64,000 nucleotides of DNA, from positions 19,054 to 83,053 of the forward strand of contig CAZQKX010000007.1 of assembly GCA_964594065.1 (NCBI GenBank), given 5' to 3'. This DNA is from 4572-13 sp964594065 (GTDB lineage Bacteria; Planctomycetota; Phycisphaerae; Sedimentisphaerales; Anaerohalosphaeraceae). Position 1 is the first letter of the stretch. Every line of letters starts with the position of its first letter. The position numbers and the translations under genes were made by a program. A model generated the notes under the pieces. It did not search any database. It saw only the letters and a list, made by a program, of their open reading frames with translations, and had not been told where the DNA came from. This document shows, one piece after another, positions 7,526 through 16,165 of the stretch.

Positions 7526-9322
7526 TTAATAGCCTAATTCTTCGTCCGTGATCTCATATTTTTCGCGGTACTTTTCAGGGACTTTGCGAAGCCAGTACCG
7601 TGCTTTCTCGGCATATTCCGTATTCGGATATTTTTCCCGTACTTTCCGACAGGCCTGAATTCCCAACAAAGGACTTTTGCCGGGTAACTTTCTGCACGTT
7701 TCGATCTGCACTTCTGCCTGTGTCAGCAATTTTTCCGCCGCAACCTGATCAGCCAGTGACAGTTCCGGTTTTTCTGCGGGTTTCTTCGGTGCCGGTTTTG
7801 GCTTGGCAGCCGGTTTAGATTTTGACTCTTTTTTCACCGTCACTTTCGGCTTTGAAATGGGCTCATTGGGATCAACTGCGGGACTGTTGGGATCGACCGC
7901 CGGCCGAGGGGGTTCTTTTTTTGCAATTTTCTCGACAGGCTTGTGCATCATAGGATCCATTCCCATAAGTTCATCAAAAAAAGGGTCCTGAAAACTACCC
8001 GGTTGACCAACTGTTGTTGACGGCGATGTCAATGACGGTGACGATGTTGAACGCGATTGAGTAAGTTTATCCAGGCTCATTTCAATATCCGTCAGCTGGC
8101 TGACAATTATTGCAGGGAAAAAACCTTGTACAACCCCGGCGTATTTAACTTTGCCGTCTTTGCCGATAACCGCCATAAAGGGTGTGCGGGCATCGGTGCC
8201 GATAAAGTGCTCAGCACCGGATTCCGGATCGGCCGCGAACACGATCGGCACCTCCCCTTCCTCAAGACGCTTGTCCGGAATGTTCTTTATCACGCCCTCT
8301 GCGGTCGTAAGCTCATTTGTATTGATCTCGGCAAACAGAACCTGATCGTTTTCGCGACAGACTTGAGACATCTTTTCAAAATAAGGTCTTTGTTTTTCTA
8401 AAGAAACTTTTTCTAATTCAGCAGGGGTGGCAATATCCGCATAGGTGTTCGTGTTCGAAGGCCGACGCCCTGTGTTCCTGTTTCTGGGTTGTCGACTGCC
8501 TTCAGTTTCAACATCGTTCGGTTCTGAAACAGGTTCGGCCTGCCAGAAAAACAGGCACATAATGTTTGTTTCCGGAACATAAATAACTTCAGATCCGTCA
8601 GCCGCCATGTATGCAAACCGCTCAAATCGTTTTTGAAGCATTGCCTTATTAAGCGATCGAAGGTCGAAGTCCAGAATTCCCTTATGAGACCTTGACGTTT
8701 CATTCATTCCATGGCCAAAGCCCATCGGTGTTCTGCCTGCTCCATCGAGGTCACCATTTCTTCGCCGTGGTCTGCTGAATTCCGACTCGTGCCGACGCTG
8801 CCCCGATTGAGAGCGAGAATCCCTTTTGGCTCGCTGCTCCATGGGTTTGGCTCCGGCCAGCAAACTGAATAATGTTTGACTGACCCAGGCATCCTGATTA
8901 TTCGCATCCTCCTTGCAGGCCCGCAAAGACCATCGGGACGCATTCTGCAAATTTCCATCGTAAAAATCACACCACGCCTGCAGTAGCATGTAAACGGTTT
9001 TTTGCGGGCTGTCGTACGAGAGCGCCAATTGCTTATTTTTCCGCAGGGTGGTTTGTGCCTCTTCGATAAATGTTGCCTCCGGGCACTCATTTCTATTGGC
9101 CGTCTCAAGAACCTGTCTTAGCAATTCGTCAATTTGTTTGAATGATTCCTGTGTCTGTTGCCGCTTCTCCTCCCGGCGGGGATTTTCCGGACGAGCCGAG
9201 CGATCATTGCTCCTTCCGCGGCGGCCCCGCTCTTCATACCCCAAAGCCGGAAGAACCATCGCTAGCAACATTATAATCAAAATATACCGCATGAATTTTG
9301 AATTCATACTATTCTCAAGCAT
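7526..9322 (-). CDS. Secreted protein with thioredoxin-like and TPR-like regions
   Basis: 598 residues with a signal peptide (RYILIIMLLAMVLPALGYE) and then a highly charged Arg/Glu-rich stretch. Residues about 80-160 look like TPR helices. A thioredoxin-like fold follows (NIMCLFFWQAEP, VLFAEINTNEL, VPIVFAADPE, TPFMAVIGKDGKVKYAGVVQG), but without a CxxC pair, so it is probably not a disulfide oxidoreductase. A Pro/Lys-rich linker (PRPAVDPNSPAVDPNEP) leads to a C-terminal helical hairpin region (ACRKVREKYPNTEYAEKARYWL) like tetratricopeptide repeats. Start chosen for AAGGAA seven bases upstream. Possibly a scaffold for envelope protein complexes; no specific function recognised. Confidence 0.7.
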   Translation of the reverse strand: MLENSMNSKFMRYILIIMLLAMVLPALGYEERGRRGRSNDRSARPENPRREEKRQQTQESFKQIDELLRQVLETANRNECPEATFIEEAQTTLRKNKQLALSYDSPQKTVYMLLQAWCDFYDGNLQNASRWSLRACKEDANNQDAWVSQTLFSLLAGAKPMEQRAKRDSRSQSGQRRHESEFSRPRRRNGDLDGAGRTPMGFGHGMNETSRSHKGILDFDLRSLNKAMLQKRFERFAYMAADGSEVIYVPETNIMCLFFWQAEPVSEPNDVETEGSRQPRNRNTGRRPSNTNTYADIATPAELEKVSLEKQRPYFEKMSQVCRENDQVLFAEINTNELTTAEGVIKNIPDKRLEEGEVPIVFAADPESGAEHFIGTDARTPFMAVIGKDGKVKYAGVVQGFFPAIIVSQLTDIEMSLDKLTQSRSTSSPSLTSPSTTVGQPGSFQDPFFDELMGMDPMMHKPVEKIAKKEPPRPAVDPNSPAVDPNEPISKPKVTVKKESKSKPAAKPKPAPKKPAEKPELSLADQVAAEKLLTQAEVQIETCRKLPGKSPLLGIQACRKVREKYPNTEYAEKARYWLRKVPEKYREKYEITDEELGY

Positions 9323-9437
9323 CGAACCATTCCTTATAACAACCCCATTATTTTATCAATAAAGCCGATTATGTTTATTTTACCACTCCACGGCCCTTTC
9401 TGAAAGAAAATCTTTGTCCAAATCGATTTCAAAAAAT

Positions 9438-9513
9438 TACGAAAAAGTTCGTAGTTTCCTGTTGACACTCTACGAATTTATTCGTATATTGGTCTTGTAC
9501 GAATTTATTCGTA
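9438..9513 (+). promoter_or_regulatory. Three palindromic operators, presumably for the BlaI-type repressor
   Basis: Two identical 16-mers TACGAATTTATTCGTA lie at 9471-9486 and 9498-9513 (seven-base arms, TT centre), and a third, TACGAAAAAGTTCGTA, at 9438-9453 (six-base arms). Centres are 33 and 27 bases apart. The middle site fills the spacer between the -35 and -10 boxes and the last one covers the expected start of transcription. BlaI/MecI dimers are known to bind such short palindromes in tandem; that these are the sites for the adjacent repressor is inferred from position. Confidence 0.8.
9462..9490 (+). promoter_or_regulatory. Sigma-70 promoter of the blaI-M56 operon
   Basis: TTGACA (9462-9467), a 17-base spacer and TATATT (9485-9490). 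Near-consensus. A palindromic operator lies inside the spacer, so repressor binding would exclude RNA polymerase. Expected start near 9497, about 80 bases before the repressor gene. Confidence 0.78.
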
Positions 9514-9578
9514 TTCTTATGTAACGTATTGGATTTCAGTACGTCATAGGTAAAGAAGCTATTTTTCAAGGAGATACA

Positions 9579-9959
9579 ATGGCACGCGAAAAAACTCAAT
9601 ACCCCACTGAAAAGGAGCTGGCGATCTTAAAAGTGCTGTGGGCCAACGGCCCTTCCACCGTCCGTCAGGTCAACGACCACATCTGTAAAGAACAGAAAAC
9701 CGGCTACACCACGACCTTGAAATTTATGCAGATCATGACAGACAAAGGCCTGCTGGTTCGGGATGACTCTGTGTTCAAGCACATCTATAAGCCCGCCATC
9801 AGCAAAGAAATAGCCGAAAAACAGATCGTCGGGGACATGTTGGACAAGGTTTTCGCCGGATCGGCGGAAAAGCTCGTCATACGGGCCTTATCCGCCAAAC
9901 AGGTATCGGCAGAGGAGCGAAATAAAATCCGTCAACTTTTAGATCAGATGGAGGAATAG
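9579..9959 (+). CDS. BlaI/MecI/CopY family repressor
   Basis: 126 residues; AAGGAG precedes the ATG. The winged-helix domain begins YPTEKELAILKVLWANGPSTVRQV, then GYTTTLKFMQIMTDKGLL, the recognition helix and wing typical of BlaI/MecI, followed by a C-terminal helical dimerisation region. In the known systems (staphylococcal bla and mec) the repressor is inactivated by cleavage triggered by a membrane M56 peptidase sensor; here that partner starts three bases after this stop. Three palindromes in the promoter make autoregulation very likely. The inducing signal is unknown; no beta-lactamase gene is adjacent. Confidence 0.93.
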   Translation: MAREKTQYPTEKELAILKVLWANGPSTVRQVNDHICKEQKTGYTTTLKFMQIMTDKGLLVRDDSVFKHIYKPAISKEIAEKQIVGDMLDKVFAGSAEKLVIRALSAKQVSAEERNKIRQLLDQMEE

Positions 9960-9962
9960 ACT

Positions 9963-12900
9963 ATGGGGCTTTTAGATACATTTCTATCCGAACAAACAAT
10001 TGAACGCATCGGCTGGGTGCTAGTGCATTTCCTGTGGCAAGGCTGCGCTTTGATGGCATTGATGTGGTGCGTGATGAAAACGCTCGGCAAAGCATCCTCA
10101 AACGCACGCTATACCGCCGCCTGTCTTGGACTGGCCCTGATGGTACTGGCCCCGGTAGTAACCTTTACGATGCTGGACGGTAACAACACCGCAACCGTTA
10201 CCAACACCGTTCCCTTACAGCCAGCGGTTTCTAGAACACAAACACCGGCCGAAACACAACATATCGCGATTGAATACGCCGAACCGGCGCAATCCGAAAA
10301 ATCGTTGATGGAAATTGTCACCGCCAAACTCGAAACAACTCTGCCTTGGTGTGTCATTGGCTGGATTGCAGGTGTCGCGGCACTAAGCCTATGGTATCTC
10401 GGAGGCTGGTGCCAGTTGCAGAAACTCCGCCGGATCGGCACAAAGACCGTTTCGGATGTGGTAACAGAAAAAGCAGCAGTGATCTCGCGGCAATTGGGTA
10501 TTAAAAAAGCCGTTCACATCGCTGAATCAGCCTTGGTACAGGTTCCCACAGTCATCGGCTGGCTGAAGCCCCTTGTGCTGCTGCCTGCTTCGGCCCTGAC
10601 CGGACTGGATGAGATGCAGCTAAAGGCCATGATCGCCCACGAACTGGCACACATTAAACGATCCGACTACCTGACCAACATCGTCCAGACAGTCGTCGAG
10701 ATTCTCGGCTTTTATCACCCTGCTGTCTGGTGGATGTCCCGGCAAATTCGCATCGAACGCGAAAATTGCTGCGATGACATAGCCGTTGCCTTACTGCAGG
10801 ACCGTAAGGAATACGCCAAGGCCCTGTTCTCCATGGAAGAAATACGCTCTAAACAATGGCAGCTTGCCGTCGCAGCCGATGGTGGACACCTGACAACTCG
10901 TATCGAACGCCTTGCGGGAAAGCACCCGACCCCCAAACAAAAAACCGGTTGGATACCTTCCGTCGTCACGATCGGATTGCTCGCCGCACTGCTGGTCACA
11001 ACCTCAATGGCCATGAGCAATAATCCTGACAGCGAACAAATCGATCCAACTAATGTTAAGGCAGATGCCATTAAGAAACTTTCCTGGGAAGATAAATTTT
11101 ACGATGTGTACCGGCTGGACGATGGCGAGGTTCTCAAGCGCATTGCGCCGCCGTTTATTCCGGAACGGAAGAACTTTTATTACGATCATGATCCCGATCA
11201 GGCGGCCGCAATACCTGAGCCGCCGGATTATTTCACATTTCATTGGGATGGCCAATTGCATCGGTGGGGTTGTGGATTTGTCGGTGGTGCCCGTAAGCTT
11301 GATGGCGTATTGCGAAGTAGCTTGAGTATCCCTGCTGACCGATTTGAAGGGCCGGACGAATTACTGAAACTTCTCGTTCCGGGTGACTGGATTGTGAAAA
11401 AAAATATCTCAGATGCTGAAAAATTAAAGGCTTTGGAGATCATTCTACAAGAAGAACTTGATAAAAAGATTGGTTTTCAAAAACGCAAAGTCCACCGACT
11501 GGTCATCGTTGCCAGGGGCAACTATCAATTTACTCCTCCCTCAGGAACTTATAGTGACGAGTGGGTGCATTTCTACTCAGACAAACTTGATCCCGATGAA
11601 GGCTCCGGTGGTGGAACTGCCGATACTGTGGCAAAATTGATCGCCGTATTGGGGCGGCGAACCGGCATGCAGGTGATTGATGAAACAAAGAATTCATCAA
11701 AAGAAATTAATCAACCCTACGGACACCACGGCTCGTCCAGGCTGCGCAACGTCAAAGATCAGGTAGAAAAGTCAGCCAAACTCGACCTGATGCTGAAAAA
11801 TCTGCACGAGCAGACCAATCTAACCTTCACCGTCGAGCAGCGCCTGGTTTCCAAGTGGTTTGTCGTCGATCATACCGATGGCAACTCAACCGGCCGCAAG
11901 AGCGATGTCATCTCGTTATTGGATAATCCCGATCTGCCCTATGCAGACGAGATTCGTTATCCCAAAAACTGGGATGAAATGATGAAAAAACGAGAGGGTC
12001 TATCAACTTCCCAATCTCGCGGAAAAGCCAAACCAGGCAGACAACTGCTTGAAAAACAGATTGACTTTTCAAACCTAACCAAAGACACAACTATCGAAGA
12101 GGCAATCGAATACATTCGCAATGCCACCGACCCACCGCTGCCGATTATTGTACTCTGGAGCGATCTGTCAGATACGGCGTTCGTAGCACCCGATGAGCCG
12201 ATTGGCGTTGATGGATTAGGGCTTATGACGCTGGAAACCGGACTCAGAGCAATCGTCAGAGCGATCTCAGTTATTGAACCCATCGATTTTGTCGTCGAAG
12301 ACGGTGTCATTACCATCGCCGCAAAGATCTCACTGCCGACTCAAATGCAAACGATTGTTTATGATGTCAGTGAATTTATCACGCCGCTGGGATTTTCTAA
12401 AGATGAACAACAATCCCCTGCAGAAAAGCTTGAAAGCCTGAAACAGGATATTATTAAAATAATCGAACCTGAAAGCTGGCTTGAAAACGACGGGACCGGA
12501 CGTATCGACCTGTACGCCAACAGCAAACTCATCATCTATCAAACACCCGAAATACAGCAGGATATCGCCGACTACCTCGAACTGAAAAGACAGGAAACCC
12601 AAAAAGATTCGATTTTGGTTGAAGCAAGATTTATTACACTGCCGGAAAATTTCATGCAGGACTTGAATCCGAAAATGGAATTGCCTGAGGGAACATCTAT
12701 TGTTGACGACTTACAAACCGAATTTCTCATTAAGGCAACAGAAGCTTTTGAAACGGCCAAAATATTGGTAGCCCCCAAAATGCTCGTGCTGGACGGAGAG
12801 ACCGGCACGTTTAAAACGACCCGGAATCAAACCATAACCAAAGACAACGATGAGGAAGAAGAAGTCGAAGTCGGCCTCAAGATGACGGTGACTCCGCATC

Positions 12901-13301
12901 TTCAGGACAGCAAAATCATTTTGACCGAGTTTGAATTCGACTATACCTATTTTATTGATGAAGTGGAAATGTCCATCGCTACGACAACTGTTGCCACAAA
13001 GGCGTCAATACCCGACGGCGGAACGATCTTAATGGGCCCTTATGAAATCCATGAAGAAAACCAGCCGCCGCAAAATCTGTATTGTCTGCTGAAGGTTCAA
13101 AAAATCGAGAAACAAGAGGCCCCCGCACACATGGGCGGACTCCGCTATGGCGGCGGTGCCCGCGGCAGCAGTGGTTACGGTGGACGCGCTCGCGGCGGTT
13201 TCGGCGGCAGCAGGGCTCGCGGAGGCTCCGGCGGCGGCTTCAGCCGAATGCGCGGTACCGATCCTCCAAAATCCGAAAGTAAAGAAGGAATAGGATATTA
13301 A
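9963..13301 (+). CDS. M56 (BlaR1-type) peptidase fused to secretin-like domains
   Basis: 1112 residues. Residues 1-360 form the membrane peptidase: helices near 15-35, 48-66 and 123-147, zinc motif HELAH at 226-230, downstream ENCCDD near 267, and a further helix at about 338-357. BlaR1 proteins normally continue into a short sensor domain. Here residues about 690-800 resemble STN/secretin N-domains (TIEEAIEYIRNATDPPLPII, then VVEDGVITIAAK), and residues about 830-1045 resemble the secretin beta-domain (VAPKMLVLDGETGTF, VGLKMTVTPHL, ASIPDGGTILMGPYEI). The tail is Gly/Arg-rich. Presumably the sensor for the preceding repressor. Whether the secretin-like part oligomerises or only senses is unknown. 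Confidence 0.82.
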   Translation: MGLLDTFLSEQTIERIGWVLVHFLWQGCALMALMWCVMKTLGKASSNARYTAACLGLALMVLAPVVTFTMLDGNNTATVTNTVPLQPAVSRTQTPAETQHIAIEYAEPAQSEKSLMEIVTAKLETTLPWCVIGWIAGVAALSLWYLGGWCQLQKLRRIGTKTVSDVVTEKAAVISRQLGIKKAVHIAESALVQVPTVIGWLKPLVLLPASALTGLDEMQLKAMIAHELAHIKRSDYLTNIVQTVVEILGFYHPAVWWMSRQIRIERENCCDDIAVALLQDRKEYAKALFSMEEIRSKQWQLAVAADGGHLTTRIERLAGKHPTPKQKTGWIPSVVTIGLLAALLVTTSMAMSNNPDSEQIDPTNVKADAIKKLSWEDKFYDVYRLDDGEVLKRIAPPFIPERKNFYYDHDPDQAAAIPEPPDYFTFHWDGQLHRWGCGFVGGARKLDGVLRSSLSIPADRFEGPDELLKLLVPGDWIVKKNISDAEKLKALEIILQEELDKKIGFQKRKVHRLVIVARGNYQFTPPSGTYSDEWVHFYSDKLDPDEGSGGGTADTVAKLIAVLGRRTGMQVIDETKNSSKEINQPYGHHGSSRLRNVKDQVEKSAKLDLMLKNLHEQTNLTFTVEQRLVSKWFVVDHTDGNSTGRKSDVISLLDNPDLPYADEIRYPKNWDEMMKKREGLSTSQSRGKAKPGRQLLEKQIDFSNLTKDTTIEEAIEYIRNATDPPLPIIVLWSDLSDTAFVAPDEPIGVDGLGLMTLETGLRAIVRAISVIEPIDFVVEDGVITIAAKISLPTQMQTIVYDVSEFITPLGFSKDEQQSPAEKLESLKQDIIKIIEPESWLENDGTGRIDLYANSKLIIYQTPEIQQDIADYLELKRQETQKDSILVEARFITLPENFMQDLNPKMELPEGTSIVDDLQTEFLIKATEAFETAKILVAPKMLVLDGETGTFKTTRNQTITKDNDEEEEVEVGLKMTVTPHLQDSKIILTEFEFDYTYFIDEVEMSIATTTVATKASIPDGGTILMGPYEIHEENQPPQNLYCLLKVQKIEKQEAPAHMGGLRYGGGARGSSGYGGRARGGFGGSRARGGSGGGFSRMRGTDPPKSESKEGIGY

Positions 13302-13590
13302 AAAATGGGTTCAAAAAGAAAAAGAAGCTTTACAAATTGGAATTAAAACCATAAGAAAATTGTCACCGCCTTAACGTTTAAATCATTGAAACGTTAAGGA
13401 TTTAGAATTTGTTTCGAGTTTCGTGCTTAGAATTTCGAATTTCACCCTCTGTGGCCCTCTGTGGCAAAAAAATCTGCGTAAATCCCGTGTAAATCCGCAT
13501 CAAAATCCGATATTGACTTTTATCCTCGCACTCCGTAAGATGTCATAAGTATTTAATTAATAGATGCTTCTGAAAACACGAGGGACAGCC
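13302..13590. repeat. Non-coding gap with dispersed-repeat-like sequence
   Basis: No gene seen. CCTTAACGTTT (13369-13379) and AAACGTTAAGG (13389-13399) form an 11-bp stem with a nine-base loop and no T-run. Downstream lie GGATTTAGAATTTGTTTCGAG, CTCTGTGGCCCTCTGTGGC (tandem ten-base unit) and GTAAATCCCGTGTAAATCCGC (another tandem unit). The first of these resembles the sequence at 63961-64000, suggesting a dispersed intergenic family. No FMN riboswitch was seen before the riboflavin synthase gene. Confidence 0.5.
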
Positions 13591-14229
13591 ATGTTCACAG
13601 GCATTATTGAGACCGTCGGATCTGTCAGGCAGGTTCAGCCAACCGGACAGCAAATGCAGATCGTCATCGACCTGAATAAACTGGCCGAAGGCACCCAACT
13701 TGGTGACAGCATTGCCGTCAACGGCGTCTGCCTGACCGTCTGCAAACTCAACGGCACCGAAGCGGCGTTCGATGTCAGCAGCGAAACCGTCACCAAGTCC
13801 GGCTTAAAAAGCCTGCGCCCGGCTGCCACAGTCAACCTTGAACGGGCCATGAGCCCGCAGGGACGCTTCGGCGGACACATCGTACAGGGACACGTCGACG
13901 GCACCGCCCGCATCGCATCGATCCAAAAACAAGCTGACTTTGCAACCTTCCGCTTCGAAGCCGCCGCCGACCTGCTGGACCAAATGGTTCCCAAAGGTTC
14001 GGTCGCTGTCGATGGCATCAGCGTCACCGTTGCTAAACTCGACAATACCGGTTTTGAAGTCGCCGTCATCCCCACAACTCTGAAGGAAACCACCTGGCAG
14101 GCCGCCAAAGTCGGTGACATCGTCAACATCGAAACGGACATTCTCATCAAAGTCGTCAAAAAACAGCTTGATAAGATTCTTCCGGGCGATGGACTAACCG
14201 CCGATAAACTGAAAGAGTACGGTTTCTAA
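13591..14229 (+). CDS. ribE: Riboflavin synthase, alpha chain
   Basis: 212 residues from the ATG at 13591 (AGGGA seven bases upstream); an in-frame ATG at 13564 would add nine residues that the family lacks. The protein begins MFTGIIETVG, the conserved N-terminus, and has the two tandem lumazine-binding barrels: first with VNGVCLTV and FDVSSETV, then GHIVQGHVDGTA, and second with VDGISVTV and VAVIPTTLKETT. It dismutates two 6,7-dimethyl-8-ribityllumazine molecules to riboflavin in the cytoplasm. First gene of a compact operon with pdxA and rsmA. Confident. Confidence 0.96.
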   Translation: MFTGIIETVGSVRQVQPTGQQMQIVIDLNKLAEGTQLGDSIAVNGVCLTVCKLNGTEAAFDVSSETVTKSGLKSLRPAATVNLERAMSPQGRFGGHIVQGHVDGTARIASIQKQADFATFRFEAAADLLDQMVPKGSVAVDGISVTVAKLDNTGFEVAVIPTTLKETTWQAAKVGDIVNIETDILIKVVKKQLDKILPGDGLTADKLKEYGF

Positions 14230-14232
14230 CAA

Positions 14233-15300
14233 ATGGACAGTTTCCTGAACAACCCGGCAGACAATGACATCGTCATCGGGATCACGATGGGTGACCCCGG
14301 CGGCATCGGTCCGGAAATCATCATCAAGGCACTGGCCGATCCCATGATCCGGCGGCAGGCTAAGTTCATCATCTTCGGGCTGGATGAACAGATCGAGTAC
14401 GCCGCTGACCTGATCGAGGTTGAACCGTTCTGGCTGCGGCATCCGCACGAAAAACTCAGCCGGGATTATCCCCGTCAGGTCGTCGTTGCCGACTACGATG
14501 AGTATCCCGTTGCCGCCGGTCTTCACAACTCCAACCGCATCGCCGGTGAAGCCTCCATGCAGTTCTGCAAAGACGCGATCGATGCGGCACTGGCCGGGAT
14601 CATCGATGCGGTCGTCACGGCTCCCATCTGCAAAACCAGCTGGAAACTCGCCGGCAGTACATGGACCGGCCATACGGAAATGCTCGCCGAACAATGCAAG
14701 TCGCCGCGAAAGGTCATGATGTTTGTCGCCGGACCTTTAAAACTGGCGCTGGCAACCATCCACGAAGGCTTGTTTGATATTCGCCACAAATTCACGATCG
14801 GCTGTGTTTTTACGCCCATCGATCTGTTGAACGATGCGCTGAAAGATTATTTCGGCATGAAAAACCCGCGCATCGCAGTCGCCGGTCTGAATCCCCACGC
14901 CGGTGAAGAAGGCCAGTTCGGCGATGAGGAAAAACGCATTATCAGCCCGGCCATTCTCCTGGCTCAGGAAATGGGCATCAATGCCGAAGGCCCCTACCCT
15001 GCCGACACTTTGTTCTACCATGCTGCACAAGGACAGTATGACGGTGTCGTCGCCATGTACCACGACCAGGGATTGATCCCCGTCAAGATGGTCGCCTTTG
15101 ACCGGGCCGTCAACGTCACGATCGGCCTGCCGATCATTCGCACCTCGCCGGGACACGGCACTGCTTTCGACATCGCCGGCAAGGGCGTCGCAAATGAAAA
15201 CAGTATGAAAGAAGCCATCCGCGTCGCCGTGCAGATGGCCAAAGCAAAGAAAGCGTTAACCGTACAGGTAAACACCCATGCAAACCAAGCAGGACATTGA
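14233..15300 (+). CDS. pdxA: 4-hydroxythreonine-4-phosphate dehydrogenase
   Basis: 355 residues, three bases after ribE. The PdxA signature GITMGDPGGIGPEI opens the domain; metal ligands are the His residues in WTGHTEML, GLNPHAGE and MYHDQGLIPVK. The enzyme oxidises 4-phosphohydroxy-L-threonine with NAD in the deoxyxylulose-dependent route to pyridoxal phosphate. The 3' end, including the TGA stop, overlaps rsmA by 23 bases. Linkage of pdxA to ksgA/rsmA is also known in E. coli, so this is a conserved housekeeping arrangement. Use of TGA as a normal stop here matters for judging the in-frame TGA codons elsewhere in the window. Confidence 0.96.
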   Translation: MDSFLNNPADNDIVIGITMGDPGGIGPEIIIKALADPMIRRQAKFIIFGLDEQIEYAADLIEVEPFWLRHPHEKLSRDYPRQVVVADYDEYPVAAGLHNSNRIAGEASMQFCKDAIDAALAGIIDAVVTAPICKTSWKLAGSTWTGHTEMLAEQCKSPRKVMMFVAGPLKLALATIHEGLFDIRHKFTIGCVFTPIDLLNDALKDYFGMKNPRIAVAGLNPHAGEEGQFGDEEKRIISPAILLAQEMGINAEGPYPADTLFYHAAQGQYDGVVAMYHDQGLIPVKMVAFDRAVNVTIGLPIIRTSPGHGTAFDIAGKGVANENSMKEAIRVAVQMAKAKKALTVQVNTHANQAGH

Positions 15301-16162
15301 AAAACTGCTGGCCGGCGCCGGCACCACGCCGAACCGCCGACTCGGTCAAAACTTTTTGATCGATCTGAACCTGATGCGCTTCTTGATCGATACCGCACAG
15401 ATCAATGAGCAGGACGTCGTGCTGGAGGTCGGCACCGGTACCGGTTCATTCACCGAGGGGATCGCCGCGCTGTGCGGCCACGTCGTCACCGTTGAATATG
15501 ATGATGCGCTGTATACTATCGCGGAAAAACAACTTGAAAAATTCGAAAATATCACACAGTTTAACCGGGATGTACTGGAAAACAAAAACGCGATCCATCA
15601 GGATATTCTAAACGCCGTGCTGCAGGCACGGGAAACCTATGCCGGACGGTTGCTGCTGGTTGCCAACCTGCCTTACAATGTCGGTTCATCCGTGATGGCC
15701 AACCTGATCAGCGGTCCGGTCTGCGCCGATGCGATGTGTGTCACCGTGCAAAAAGAAGTCGCCGACCGCATGGCCGCAACACCCAATCATGATGACTACG
15801 GCACGTTGAGTATTCTGATGGCTGCAACCGGTCATGTGCAAATTCTGCGAAAACTTCCCCCCTCTGTCTTCTGGCCGCGACCTCAGGTAGACTCGGCGAT
15901 GGTCCGTTACGAACAAAATCGCATCAAGATCAAAGAGATCCACGACATGCAGACATTCAAGGAGGTCATTCAGCTTTTCATGGGACACCGCAGAAAAATG
16001 TTAAAGGCCTGCGTAAAATTCGCACAGAATAATTTAGAACACATCCGACACTGGAATCTGCTATTTGACGAAGCCTTCGTCGACCCCCATAAACGCCCCG
16101 AAGAGATCACCCCCATCCAATACATCGCCATCGCCAACCTCTGCTACGAGCAAATACGATAA
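15278..16162 (+). CDS. rsmA: 16S rRNA (adenine1518/1519-N6)-dimethyltransferase
   Basis: 294 residues. NRRLGQNFLID at the N-terminus, the SAM-binding VLEVGTGTGSFT, acidic motif VEYDD and catalytic motif IV NLPYNV identify RsmA (KsgA). It dimethylates two adjacent adenines in helix 45 of 16S rRNA late in 30S assembly. The C-terminal helical domain (FMGHRRKMLKACVKF) is present. The start lies inside pdxA, so translation is coupled. Ends head-to-head with the minus-strand TcmP gene with only three bases between stops. Confidence 0.95.
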   Translation: MQTKQDIEKLLAGAGTTPNRRLGQNFLIDLNLMRFLIDTAQINEQDVVLEVGTGTGSFTEGIAALCGHVVTVEYDDALYTIAEKQLEKFENITQFNRDVLENKNAIHQDILNAVLQARETYAGRLLLVANLPYNVGSSVMANLISGPVCADAMCVTVQKEVADRMAATPNHDDYGTLSILMAATGHVQILRKLPPSVFWPRPQVDSAMVRYEQNRIKIKEIHDMQTFKEVIQLFMGHRRKMLKACVKFAQNNLEHIRHWNLLFDEAFVDPHKRPEEITPIQYIAIANLCYEQIR

Positions 16163-16165
16163 AAA

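Noticed and set aside
13471..13590. Possible FMN riboswitch ahead of riboflavin synthase
   Set aside because: I see none of the conserved RFN stems or the GGGGCAGGGTGAAA-like core; only repeat-like A/T-rich phrases.
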